This document shows positions 16,429-23,979 of a stretch of 38,582 nt of DNA, piece by piece. The DNA comes from Garicola koreensis. GTDB taxonomy: Bacteria; Actinomycetota; Actinomycetes; Actinomycetales; Micrococcaceae. Within the stretch, counting starts at the first letter, position 1. Every line of letters begins with the position of its first letter. The notes beneath the pieces are model-generated. The model made no database searches. It saw nothing but the letters and a program-made list of their open reading frames with translations, and was not told the origin of the DNA. Both the position numbers and the translations under genes were made by a program. The stretch covers positions 1 through 38,582 of the forward strand of contig NZ_JACIBT010000009.1 of assembly GCF_014195445.1 (NCBI RefSeq), in the 5' to 3' direction.

Positions 16429-16460
16429 ACCGGTCCAACCCTCAACCGGTCCGGCCCTCA
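16429..16460. repeat. 16-bp tandem duplication at the gabD 3' end
   Basis: ACCGGTCCAACCCTCA (16429-16444) is followed at once by ACCGGTCCGGCCCTCA (16445-16460), 14 of 16 identical. It joins the toxin-antitoxin remnant to the gabD stop codon and may be a scar of the deletion. A small GAGGC-CGAA-GCCTC hairpin (16415-16428) lies beside it and could help terminate gabD. Confidence 0.65.
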
Positions 16461-16462
16461 GC

Positions 16463-17935
16463 TCATACTCCGATACCGATGTACTTGGTCTCCAGGAACT
16501 CATCGATGCCGACGTTGCCGCCTTCACGACCCAGGCCGGATTCCTTCACGCCGCCGAAGGGCGCGGCCGGGTTGGAGACCACACCCTGGTTGATGCCGAC
16601 CATGCCGGACTCCACGGCCTCAGCCACGCGCAGGGCGCGGTCGAGGCTCTCGGTGAAGACGTAGTTGACCAGGCCGAACTCTGTGGCGTTGACCCATTCG
16701 ACGACCTCGTCCTCGGCGTCGAAGGGGGTCACCGGGGCCACGGGGCCGAAGATCTCCTCATCCCACATGCGAGCCTCGCGCGGCACATCGGTCAGCACTG
16801 TGGGCGGGTAGAAGTAGCCCTGTCCTTCGATCGGCTCACCGCCCACCAGCACCTTGGCTCCGGTACTCACTGCGTCATCGACCAGCTCCTGGACCTTGGA
16901 CTGCTGATCCTGGTCAATCATCGGGCCGACCTTGACGCCCTCATCGACGCCGCGGCCGTAGGTCATCTCCCGCATCCGCTCGGTGAGCTTGGCAGAGAAC
17001 TCCTCAGCCACGCTGCGCTGGACGAAGATGCGGTTGGCGGCCGTGCAGGCTTCGCCGGAGTTGCGCATCTTAGCCAGCATGGCACCCTCGACAGCCTTGT
17101 CCATGTCTGCGTCCTCGAACACCACCAGAGCCGCGTTGCCGCCCAGCTCCATGGAGGTGCGCATCACCTTGTCCGCGCACTGTTCCAGAAGCCGCTTGCC
17201 CACCGAGGTGGAACCGGTGAAGGAGAGCTTGCGGGCGCGACCGGAGCGGATCATCGGCTCCATCACCCGGCCTGAGGTGGAGGTTGTCACCACGTTGACC
17301 ACCCCATCGGGGGCTCCGGCCTCCTTCAGGATCTGAGCCAGGGCCAACATGGACAGCGGGGTCAGCCCGGCCGGTTTGATCACGCTGGTGCACCCGGCCG
17401 CCAGGGCGGGGCCGATCTTACGGGTGCCCATGGCCAGCGGGAAGTTCCACGGTGTGATCAGAATGCTGGGACCCACCGGCTGCCGGGCCACCAGGAACCG
17501 GGCGTTGCCGGCCGGGGCGTGCTGATAGTTGCCGCTGATCCGGGTGGCCTCCTCAGCGAAGTGGCGGAAGAATTCGGCGGCGTACTTGACCTCGCCGTAG
17601 GACTCGGCGAGCGGCTTGCCCATCTCCAGGGTCATCACCAGCGCGAGATCGTCCTGGCGCTCATGCATCAGCTCGAAAGCCCTCATCAGGATGTCAGCCC
17701 GCTGCCGTGCCGGCATCTTGGCGAACTCGCTCTGCGCCTGCTCTGCGGCGGCCAGCGCATCCTGACCGTCCTCGACCGAGGCGTCAGCCACCTCGCACAG
17801 CACCTTGCCGGTGGAGGGATCCACCACCTCCATGGCTGCACCCCCGCTGCCGTCACGCCATTCGCCGCCGATAAAAAGCTTCTTGGGAGTTTCGGCGATC
17901 ACACGGGTTTCCAGCTCTTGGTCAACAGTTCTCAT
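16463..17935 (-). CDS. gabD: NAD(P)-dependent succinate-semialdehyde dehydrogenase
   Basis: Oxidises succinate semialdehyde to succinate, the last step of GABA breakdown. The 490 residues form one aldehyde dehydrogenase domain: TPWNFPLAM and KPAG (Lys187) at the cofactor site, FTGSTSVGK, catalytic Glu263 in MELGG, and nucleophile Cys297 in GEACTAANR. The C-terminus PFGGVKESGLGREGG is typical of GabD. AGGAGG lies before ATG 17935. It is divergent from gabT with 153 bp between, which supports the GABA assignment over other aldehyde dehydrogenases. Confidence 0.88.
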   Translation of the reverse strand: MRTVDQELETRVIAETPKKLFIGGEWRDGSGGAAMEVVDPSTGKVLCEVADASVEDGQDALAAAEQAQSEFAKMPARQRADILMRAFELMHERQDDLALVMTLEMGKPLAESYGEVKYAAEFFRHFAEEATRISGNYQHAPAGNARFLVARQPVGPSILITPWNFPLAMGTRKIGPALAAGCTSVIKPAGLTPLSMLALAQILKEAGAPDGVVNVVTTSTSGRVMEPMIRSGRARKLSFTGSTSVGKRLLEQCADKVMRTSMELGGNAALVVFEDADMDKAVEGAMLAKMRNSGEACTAANRIFVQRSVAEEFSAKLTERMREMTYGRGVDEGVKVGPMIDQDQQSKVQELVDDAVSTGAKVLVGGEPIEGQGYFYPPTVLTDVPREARMWDEEIFGPVAPVTPFDAEDEVVEWVNATEFGLVNYVFTESLDRALRVAEAVESGMVGINQGVVSNPAAPFGGVKESGLGREGGNVGIDEFLETKYIGIGV

Positions 17936-18039
17936 GGGAGTCCTCCTAGACGGTGGAGACGGTCGTGCCTGCTTTCAAGCCATTATGCGCCGTCGTTCTC
18001 CAACACAGCTGAACATCGACGGCGCCTGCCCTCAGTGTG

Positions 18040-18071
18040 TAGCCTATACCCGCATGAAGATTGTCAACAAT
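18040..18071 (+). promoter_or_regulatory. gabT promoter with FadR-type operator
   Basis: ATTGT-CA-ACAAT (18060-18071) is an inverted repeat matching the TTGTNNACAA core bound by FadR-subfamily GntR regulators. It lies about 10 bp downstream of possible -10 hexamers TAGCCT (18040-18045) or TATACC (18045-18050), and 17 bp before the gabT GTG, where bound protein would block transcription. The dyad is seen directly. The -10 choice and regulator are inferred. Confidence 0.5.
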
Positions 18072-18088
18072 CCACCCAGGAGTGTTCC

Positions 18089-19351
18089 GTGGCGCAGCTT
18101 TCTCCGCATCTGAAACAAGCAACCCCCGTCGTGGCGACCCACGGTGAGGGCCTCTACCTCTATGACGAGGCCGGCAACCGACACTTGGACTTCACCGCCG
18201 GCATCGGCGTCACCAGCACCGGGCACAGTCACCCGAAAGTAGTCGCGGCCGCCCAGGAACAGGTCGGCAAACTCATCCACGGCCAATACACCACCATCAT
18301 GCACCAGCCGCTGCAGGAGCTGACCCGGCGGCTCTCGGAGGTGCTGCCGGCCGGTTTGGAGTCGATGTTCTTCGCCAACTCCGGCTCTGAGGCCGCTGAG
18401 GCGGCCCTGCGCCTGGCGCGGCAGGCCACTGGTCGGCCGAATATTGTGGCCTTCCAGGGTGGATTCCACGGTCGCACCGTGGCCTCGGCCTCCATGACCA
18501 CCTCCGGCACCAAGTTCAAGGCCGGGTTCAGCCCGCTGATGGGCGGCGTCGTCGTCTCCCCCTTCCCGAACACCGCGCACTACCGGCCCTACGGCTGGGA
18601 CGAGGAGCAGGCGACCGACTTCGCCCTGCGGGAGCTGGACCTGGTGCTGCAGACCCAGTCGCACCCTGCCGACACTGCGGCCTTCATCGTGGAACCGGTG
18701 CTGGGCGAGGGCGGCTACGTGCCCGGCAACAGCCGGTTCTTCGCGGGGCTGCGCGATCGTGCCGAGAAGCACGGCATTCTGCTGATCGTCGACGAGGTGC
18801 AGACCGGCTGGGGCAGGACCGGAAAGTTCTGGGGCCAGGAGCACTTCGACCTCTCCGCAGACATCATGATGACCGCCAAGGGCATCGCCTCGGGCTTCCC
18901 CATCTCCGGCATCGCCGCTCGCCCCGAGATCATGGAGAAGGCCTGGGCTGGATCCCAGGGCGGCACCTACGGGGCCAACGCCGTGGCCTGCGCCGCAGCC
19001 CTGGCGACGATGGACGTGATCGCAGAGGAGAATCTGGTCGAGAACTCCGCCGCCCGCGGCGAGCAGCTGAAGTCACGGCTGAGCGAGGTGGCGACCAAGT
19101 ACGACCAGATCGTCGAGGTGCGCGGACTGGGCCTGATGATCGGCAATGAGTTCAACGACGCCCAGGGCAACCCCGACGGCGCCACTGCCGCAGCAGTGCA
19201 ACAGGAGGCGGCCAAGCGCGGACTGCTGCTGCTGACCTGTGGACCCTCGTCGGAGGTGGTGCGTTTCATTCCGGCCCTGGTAGTCAGTGAGCAGCAGGTT
19301 GAGGACGCCGTGGGCGTGTGGGAGGAGTCCCTGGCCGCCGTGCTGGGCTGA
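18089..19351 (+). CDS. gabT: 4-aminobutyrate aminotransferase
   Basis: PLP enzyme that moves the amino group of GABA to 2-oxoglutarate, giving succinate semialdehyde for the divergent gabD. The 420 residues match class III aminotransferases: FANSGSEAAEAALRLAR, FQGGFHGRT, DEVQTGWGRTG, and PLP Lys264 in MTAKGIASG. I chose GTG 18089 because CAGGAG lies 7 nt upstream and homology begins at AQLSPHLKQATP. Longer readings would run through the gabD start. Ornithine or other omega-aminotransferase activity is possible, but the gabD neighbour supports GABA. Confidence 0.88.
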   Translation: MAQLSPHLKQATPVVATHGEGLYLYDEAGNRHLDFTAGIGVTSTGHSHPKVVAAAQEQVGKLIHGQYTTIMHQPLQELTRRLSEVLPAGLESMFFANSGSEAAEAALRLARQATGRPNIVAFQGGFHGRTVASASMTTSGTKFKAGFSPLMGGVVVSPFPNTAHYRPYGWDEEQATDFALRELDLVLQTQSHPADTAAFIVEPVLGEGGYVPGNSRFFAGLRDRAEKHGILLIVDEVQTGWGRTGKFWGQEHFDLSADIMMTAKGIASGFPISGIAARPEIMEKAWAGSQGGTYGANAVACAAALATMDVIAEENLVENSAARGEQLKSRLSEVATKYDQIVEVRGLGLMIGNEFNDAQGNPDGATAAAVQQEAAKRGLLLLTCGPSSEVVRFIPALVVSEQQVEDAVGVWEESLAAVLG

Positions 19352-19365
19352 GCAGCCGACCAACG

Positions 19366-19409
19366 AATAGGGCGGGGTCCAGTGGTTGCGACTGGGCCCC
19401 GCCCTATTA
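19366..19409. terminator. Strong hairpin terminator after gabT
   Basis: AATAGGGCGGGG at 19366-19377 pairs with CCCCGCCCTATT at 19397-19408, continued inward by CCAGT/ACTGG. The stem is nearly perfect and lies 14 bp past the gabT stop. It could also serve the opposing small gene that ends at 19477. Confidence 0.85.
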
Positions 19410-19476
19410 TGCGTGAACCGCTCGGCCGACCTCAGATCAGAGTGCTGGTGTCCGAACCGGCGGCTACCGCGCAGGT

Positions 19477-19638
19477 TCAGCTCGTGCCGCCCCGCTTGTC
19501 GTTGCTGCCAGAGTTGCCGGAGTCGCCGTTCTGGTCCTTGTCGTCCTTTTCTGCGAACTCGCCCAACTTGTCACTGGCCTGGCCGGCGGCATCCTTAGCT
19601 TTGTCCTTTGCCTCGTTGACCTTATCTCCCAATCCCAT
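19477..19638 (-). CDS. Small hydrophilic CsbD-like protein
   Basis: A 53-residue, highly charged protein without Cys or hydrophobic segments. The start MGLGDKVNEAKDKAKDAAGQ and then ASDKLGEFAEK form an amphipathic helix of the kind seen in CsbD-like stress proteins and in Rv0909-type actinobacterial small proteins. The last 20 residues are Gly/Ser/Asn-rich. AAGGGA lies 7 nt before ATG 19638. A pair of GAACCGTAT repeats lies 27 bp upstream. Function is unknown; general-stress induction is a guess from resemblance. Confidence 0.7.
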   Translation of the reverse strand: MGLGDKVNEAKDKAKDAAGQASDKLGEFAEKDDKDQNGDSGNSGSNDKRGGTS

Positions 19639-19664
19639 GGAACATCCCTTCAGTAGGTCTTCAT

Positions 19665-19684
19665 GAACCGTATTGGAACCGTAT
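19665..19684. repeat. GAACCGTAT direct repeat upstream of the CsbD-like gene
   Basis: GAACCGTAT occurs at 19665-19673 and 19676-19684, one helical turn (11 bp) apart, in AT-richer DNA before the small stress-like gene. It resembles a tandem activator or alternative-sigma element, but I cannot name one. Confidence 0.4.
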
Positions 19685-19780
19685 GGATTATCTCCTTATG
19701 TGATTGGTCAAGAGTCATCCTGACCGTGGCGACAATATATACGCGCAACTTTGGTCCTGTGAACCCCTGACCGACCCTGG

Positions 19781-20572
19781 CTACCAGATGCGGCTGGTGA
19801 GCTTGGGATACTTCGGGCTGAGATCATCACCGGAGGAGGTCCGGGTCAGCCGCCGCTTCACCCAGGGGTAGAGGTAGTCCTTGGTCCACACCGCCTCGGC
19901 CAGAGCACGCTCCGGCAGCGATGAGATCGGCGGCTCATCCAGATCAGGCTCGTCGAGCTCATCGGTCTCACCGAGGACTCGGAGCACTTCCTTGGCCATG
20001 AACGTGTGACCCTCTATGCCTAGGTGCATCCGGTCCACGTCCCAGAACCGCCAGTCCTGGAAGTGCTTCATGTGCCAGAAATCGACCACCTCAAGGTCCA
20101 GGTCAGCCGCGACTTTGCGGACGAACTCGTTGTAGATGGCGGTGCGGCCGCGGGTCAGCCGGAACATCGGCGCTTTGCCGGAGTCGAAGCCGGTGAAGAT
20201 CACCACCCGCGCACCTGTGGCCACCAACTTCTCCACAGCCCACCGGTAGCGCTCCATGATGCCGTCCAGGTTCACCACCGGACGCAGGATGTCGTTTCCC
20301 CCGGCATAGACCGTCACCAGCGTCGGCTCCAGCGCGATGGCGGCCTCAAGCTGTTCGTCTACGACCTGCTGCAGCTTCTTGCCGCGCACGGCCAGGTTGG
20401 CATAGCCCCAGGACTCATCGTTGGCGATGAGCTGCGCGGCGACACGATCGGCCCAACCGCGCACACCATTGGGGCTGGATGGGTCGATATCGCCGACTCC
20501 TTCGGTGAAGGAGTCACCCACGGCCACGTAACGCTTCTCGAACGGTCCGTCGAGTTCATCTGCTGCCGACAT
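19781..20572 (-). CDS. SGNH/GDSL-family hydrolase
   Basis: Ser esterase or acylhydrolase of 263 residues, cytoplasmic by absence of a signal peptide. The block order is standard: GDSFTEG (nucleophile Ser21), the oxyanion Gly near residue 64 (AVRGKKL), GGND (about 93-96) and the catalytic pair in DRMHLGIEGH (about 180-189). The C-terminal 70 residues are acidic, then basic. GAGGAGG lies 6 nt before ATG 20572. The substrate is unknown. The preceding 118 bp to the next gene contain an interrupted CGGCCG repeat that might be a weak terminator. Confidence 0.85.
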   Translation of the reverse strand: MSAADELDGPFEKRYVAVGDSFTEGVGDIDPSSPNGVRGWADRVAAQLIANDESWGYANLAVRGKKLQQVVDEQLEAAIALEPTLVTVYAGGNDILRPVVNLDGIMERYRWAVEKLVATGARVVIFTGFDSGKAPMFRLTRGRTAIYNEFVRKVAADLDLEVVDFWHMKHFQDWRFWDVDRMHLGIEGHTFMAKEVLRVLGETDELDEPDLDEPPISSLPERALAEAVWTKDYLYPWVKRRLTRTSSGDDLSPKYPKLTSRIW

Positions 20573-20690
20573 TCGTCCTCCTCGCGCGCAAGCTTTGCTC
20601 CCCCGCTACCCTACCCTCTGCGGGCCGGCCGATCCGAAGCGGCCGACCATCGGGCACCAGCCACCTTGGAGCACCTGCGGCAGCGCCTGC

Positions 20691-21818
20691 TCAGCGCCGG
20701 TAGAGCGGGTTGGCGCCGGGGGGCTTCTCCTCCTCAGCGACCGGTCCCGGCGCCGTGGCGGCACCAAAGGGTGAGCCGCCGAGCTTCTCGCGGCCGTGCT
20801 CGCCGAGCCAGCTGTCCAGCTCCGGGCCCACCGGCACGATCTGTGTGGGGTTCACGTCCTCGTGGACGACGTAGTAGTGGGCCTTGATTTGGTCGAAGTC
20901 GACAGTGTCGCCGAAGCCGGGGGTCTGGAACAGGTCCCGTGCGTAGTTCCACAGGTGGGGGAACTCGGAGAGCTTCTGCCGGTTGCACTTGAAGTGGCCG
21001 TGGTAGACCGCGTCGAAGCGCACCAGTGTGGTGAACAGCCGCACATCGGCCTCGGTGATGCGCTGCCCCATCAGGTAGCGCTGGTGGCCCAACCGCTCCT
21101 CGAGCCAGTCCATGGCGTCGAAGAGCCGGTGGTAGGCCTCCTCATACGCCTGCTGGGATCCGGCGAACCCGGCGCGGTAGACGCCGTTGTTGACTTCGGT
21201 GAAGATCCGTTTGATCACCGGCAGCATCTCCTCGACCTGCTCATCCGGGATCAGGTTCGGGGCGCCGTCGCGGTGGTGCGCCAGCCACTGGGTGGAGAAG
21301 TCGAAGGTCAGCTGCGGGTAGTTGTTGGTGACCACTGCTGCGCTGGGCACATCCACCAGCGCCGGCACGGTGATGCCGCGCGGGTAGTCGGGGAACCGAG
21401 CGAAGTAGTTCTCCTGCAGGCGTTCGGTGCCCAGAACCGGGTCGCGTCCGCCGGCACTGAGGTCGAAGGTCCAGGAGCGGACATCATGCACCGGTCCCGG
21501 CGTCGCCAGCGAAATGACGTCCTCCAACCCGAGAAGACGACGGATGATGATGCTGCGGTGCGCCCACGGGCAGGCGCGCGCGGCCACCAGCCGGTAGCGG
21601 CCCGGCTCCACCGGCCACGCTTCGGCGTCCTCGGTCAGCCCTTCGGCCCGCGGGTCTCCGATGGTGGAGGACTCCTCGGTGGCTGCGGCTCGCACCGCCT
21701 CCACATCGGCGACCACCCGGTCCTCGATGTAGTTGGTGTCCCGGCTGAACTCGCCACCGGTCACATAGGCGCCCTTGGTGGAGTGTTGGCCATCGGTGGT
21801 CTTCTGCGGCTCGCTCAT
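20691..21818 (-). CDS. Glutathionyl-hydroquinone-reductase-like (ECM4/YqjG) thiol transferase
   Basis: Omega-GST-like protein of 375 residues. The thioredoxin-fold domain holds the catalytic Cys83 in ACPWAHR, the family CPWAHR motif. The GST helical domain carries GQRITEADVRLFTTLVRFD. In characterised members the enzyme reduces glutathionyl-hydroquinones. Most actinobacteria make mycothiol instead, so a mycothiol conjugate may be the real substrate (inference). I took ATG 21818 (MSEPQ) over the ATG six codons earlier; neither has a strong ribosome site. The C-terminus has a roughly 30-residue Pro/Glu-rich tail. Confidence 0.83.
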   Translation of the reverse strand: MSEPQKTTDGQHSTKGAYVTGGEFSRDTNYIEDRVVADVEAVRAAATEESSTIGDPRAEGLTEDAEAWPVEPGRYRLVAARACPWAHRSIIIRRLLGLEDVISLATPGPVHDVRSWTFDLSAGGRDPVLGTERLQENYFARFPDYPRGITVPALVDVPSAAVVTNNYPQLTFDFSTQWLAHHRDGAPNLIPDEQVEEMLPVIKRIFTEVNNGVYRAGFAGSQQAYEEAYHRLFDAMDWLEERLGHQRYLMGQRITEADVRLFTTLVRFDAVYHGHFKCNRQKLSEFPHLWNYARDLFQTPGFGDTVDFDQIKAHYYVVHEDVNPTQIVPVGPELDSWLGEHGREKLGGSPFGAATAPGPVAEEEKPPGANPLYRR

Positions 21819-21873
21819 GATTCGCTCACTTTCCATTCACCGGCTGCGCGCACGGGGAGAATTTCGGCTCAGC

Positions 21874-22701
21874 TCATCTGCCACCGTAGTCACTGGTGCC
21901 GCGTGCCGCCATCCACTCAGTGTGATCTTGGGCGTAGTCCGTGTGGCCCGGGAAGTCTGCGACGGTGCCGAATGACCCGTCGGAGACACGTGGTGTGATG
22001 GGTGTGCTCACGCTCTCAGCGGCAAGTGCCGAATCAACGGAGGCCACCCCCAGCAGCGAGCGGAACTGGGCCCACGTCGGCGGCATCAGCTGGTGGACCC
22101 CGGCCCGGAAGTCGGTCAGTGCCTCCTGCGCGGTGGTCCACCTGCTGGCGGCACCTTCGAAGGACAGCTCCCCCGGCGCCTGATGCTCGGGCATCGCTGC
22201 GAGGAAGAAGTACGTGTCGTAGCGGCGCGGGTGTCCGGCAGGGGTGATCCACCGTGACATGGGCCGCAGGGTCCCGACGTCGGGACGCAGCCGGTGCTGG
22301 CGAAGGAATGCGCCGAAGTCCAGGTCGTGCTCCTCGATCCGCTGCCGCGTATCGCCCGGCAGCGAGGCCAGCAGGCTCGCATCCGCCGGGGCGCCCTCGT
22401 CATCACGAGCCAGCAGGATGCCGGTCTCTTCGAAGGTTTCGCGGACCACACATGCCAGCAGCGTTGCGGCCTCCTGGGCCGGCAGGTCAAGCTGACGGCC
22501 CCAGGCTGTGAGGCTGATCCCCTGCCACAGGTCGGCCGGCAGGGAGTCGGCGGCATCGACGCGCCCGCCGGGGAACGCGGAGACCCCGGCGCTGAAGACC
22601 AGGGAATCGGCCCGTGTGATCGTGAAGACTTCAGGGGTCGAATCCGCTGCACCGGGGCGCAGCAGCAGGAGCGTGGCGGCTTGGGGAATCTGTTCGGTCA
22701 T
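21874..22701 (-). CDS. NUDIX hydrolase (NUDT19-like)
   Basis: A 275-residue Nudix protein in which the box is split: the Gly part FPGGRVDAAD (about residues 43-52) is separated by about 30 residues from RETFEETG. This long insertion is typical of the NUDT7/NUDT19-like branch, some of which cleave CoA esters. I chose ATG 22701 (MTEQIPQ): TAGAGT (22712-22717, complement) lies 10 nt upstream and the in-frame GTG 22713 overlaps that hexamer. It is divergent from an MBL-fold gene, a pairing I recall from actinobacterial genomes. The C-terminal 60 residues are not conserved in appearance. Confidence 0.83.
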   Translation of the reverse strand: MTEQIPQAATLLLLRPGAADSTPEVFTITRADSLVFSAGVSAFPGGRVDAADSLPADLWQGISLTAWGRQLDLPAQEAATLLACVVRETFEETGILLARDDEGAPADASLLASLPGDTRQRIEEHDLDFGAFLRQHRLRPDVGTLRPMSRWITPAGHPRRYDTYFFLAAMPEHQAPGELSFEGAASRWTTAQEALTDFRAGVHQLMPPTWAQFRSLLGVASVDSALAAESVSTPITPRVSDGSFGTVADFPGHTDYAQDHTEWMAARGTSDYGGR

Positions 22702-22711
22702 ACCAGCATTC

Positions 22712-22733
22712 ACTCTAGCCGTTCATCTACTGT
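22712..22733. promoter_or_regulatory. Back-to-back -10 elements for the NUDIX and MBL genes
   Basis: TAGAGT on the complement (22712-22717) and TACTGT on the + strand (22728-22733) are 10 bp apart and point in opposite directions. The + strand hexamer lies 7 nt before ATG 22741, so that mRNA is probably leaderless. The two polymerases would compete here. Confidence 0.55.
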
Positions 22734-22740
22734 AGAGGTC

Positions 22741-23514
22741 ATGAGCACCACGACGCCGCTTCCTGCCCAGGTTCAGGTCATCACCTGCAACAACCCCTCG
22801 GCGATGACCCTGGAGGGCACCAACACCTACCTGGTGGGGGCGGAGGCCGCTGCCGAAGTCACCGTGGTGGACCCGGGCCCCGAGGATCACCCCGAACACC
22901 TGGAGGCGATCGTTGAGGCCGCCGGGGACCGTCGCATCGCAGAGATCCTGGTCACTCACCGCCACCGCGACCACGTCGGTGCTGCCGCGGCGCTGCGTCG
23001 GCGCACCGGGGCGCCGATCCGCGCCTTCGACCCTGAGCTGTGCGCAGCGGCGGAGCCTTTGGCCGAGGGGGAGCGTCTCAGTGCCGCAGGGGTCGACGTC
23101 GTCGTCGTGCATTCTCCGGGCCACACCTCAGATTCAGTGTGCTTCTGGCTGCCGCAGCAGCAGGCGATGATCACCGGGGACACCATCCTGGGCCGCGGCA
23201 CCACCATGTTGGACTTCCCCGACGGGACTCTCACCGACTATCTGGCCACCTTGGAGAAGCTGGCCGAGTACGACACCGCGACCCTGCTGCCTGCCCACGG
23301 GCCGGCAGGTGCGGCGCTGCGGCCGGTGGCTCAGCAGTACCGTGCCCACCGTCTGGAGCGGCTGGAGCAGGTCAGCGGCCTGCTGGATGAGCACGGGGAC
23401 CTCACCGCCGAAGAGGTGGGCCGGTTGGTCTACGGCGAGGACTCTGCAATCGATGCCCGGATACTGACCCTGATCGCCGCCGCCCAGTTGGATCATCTTC
23501 GCGCTGTGCGGTGA
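22741..23514 (+). CDS. Metallo-beta-lactamase-fold hydrolase (LACTB2-like)
   Basis: Zinc-dependent hydrolase of 257 residues. It has the N-terminal MTLEGTNTYLVG, the metal motif HRHRDH (about residues 80-85), HSPGHTSDSVCF with the next His, a bridging Asp in ITGDTILG and a late His in LLPAHGP. A C-terminal winged-helix-like domain (HRLERLEQVSGLL; LTAEEVGRLVYG) is as in LACTB2-type proteins, some of which are endoribonucleases. The start is leaderless at ATG 22741. GTGCGGTGAG is repeated around the stop codon (about 23505 and 23535), with no clear meaning. Confidence 0.83.
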   Translation: MSTTTPLPAQVQVITCNNPSAMTLEGTNTYLVGAEAAAEVTVVDPGPEDHPEHLEAIVEAAGDRRIAEILVTHRHRDHVGAAAALRRRTGAPIRAFDPELCAAAEPLAEGERLSAAGVDVVVVHSPGHTSDSVCFWLPQQQAMITGDTILGRGTTMLDFPDGTLTDYLATLEKLAEYDTATLLPAHGPAGAALRPVAQQYRAHRLERLEQVSGLLDEHGDLTAEEVGRLVYGEDSAIDARILTLIAAAQLDHLRAVR

Positions 23515-23553
23515 GAGAGCAGTGAGCGGGCGCCGTGCGGTGAGCTGCAGCGT

Positions 23554-23961
23554 TCAGAAGGGACGCTTGACGTAGGGCTGCTCGGTCCAGCGGATGCCGT
23601 CCACCCGGATCCCTTCGGCCTGCAGCTCATCGGTCAGGGACCCGGCCGCCCGGCCCAGCCGCTGGAAGGCATCCGGTGAAGCCACGCCCACCGGTCCGCC
23701 GGCGTAGAAGGTCACCCGCAGCACCTGCTGACCCCACGTGTCGGTGCCGAAGCTGTGGCTCACCGCCAGCTGCCCGTCGCTCACACCGGTCAGCGGCGCC
23801 CCGTCGATGGTGGCGCGGAAGTACTCCATGAAACCGGTGAGCTCCTCCAGACACTGCTCCACCGCTTCCAGGTCCGGTGCCGCAATCTCTGCGCTCAGCG
23901 GCGCCCACTCATCGGCACGAAGACGCACCGCACCCCAGTCGCTCAGCTTCTTCCAACGCAT
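23554..23961 (-). CDS. Conserved hypothetical protein
   Basis: A 135-residue soluble protein I do not recognise. Visible features are a Trp-rich N-terminus (MRWKKLSDWGAVRLRADEW), a helix with an ELTGFMEYF stretch, and alternating strand-like segments ending EQPYVKRPF. There are no Cys-rich, catalytic or membrane motifs. Normal codon use and a good leaderless promoter (TATCGT seven bases before ATG 23961) argue that it is real. It shares its promoter with the divergent SDR gene, so the two may be co-regulated. Confidence 0.7.
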   Translation of the reverse strand: MRWKKLSDWGAVRLRADEWAPLSAEIAAPDLEAVEQCLEELTGFMEYFRATIDGAPLTGVSDGQLAVSHSFGTDTWGQQVLRVTFYAGGPVGVASPDAFQRLGRAAGSLTDELQAEGIRVDGIRWTEQPYVKRPF

Positions 23962-23967
23962 GACCTC

Positions 23968-23974
23968 TACGATA
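23968..23974. promoter_or_regulatory. Shared bidirectional -10 (TACGATA)
   Basis: The seven bases TACGATA give TACGAT on the + strand (23968-23973), six bases before ATG 23980, and TATCGT on the complement (23974-23969), seven bases before ATG 23961. The two start codons are only 18 bp apart. Both genes would be leaderless and use overlapping -10 bases. Confidence 0.6.
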
Positions 23975-23979
23975 TCCCT

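Noticed and set aside
20796..21998. Long + strand frame opposite the GST-like gene
   Set aside because: Shadow; runs into the opposing NUDIX gene and lacks recognisable features.
23505..23544. GTGCGGTGAG repeated around the stop of the second MBL gene
   Set aside because: A 10-bp repeat in GC-rich DNA with no structural or positional logic.
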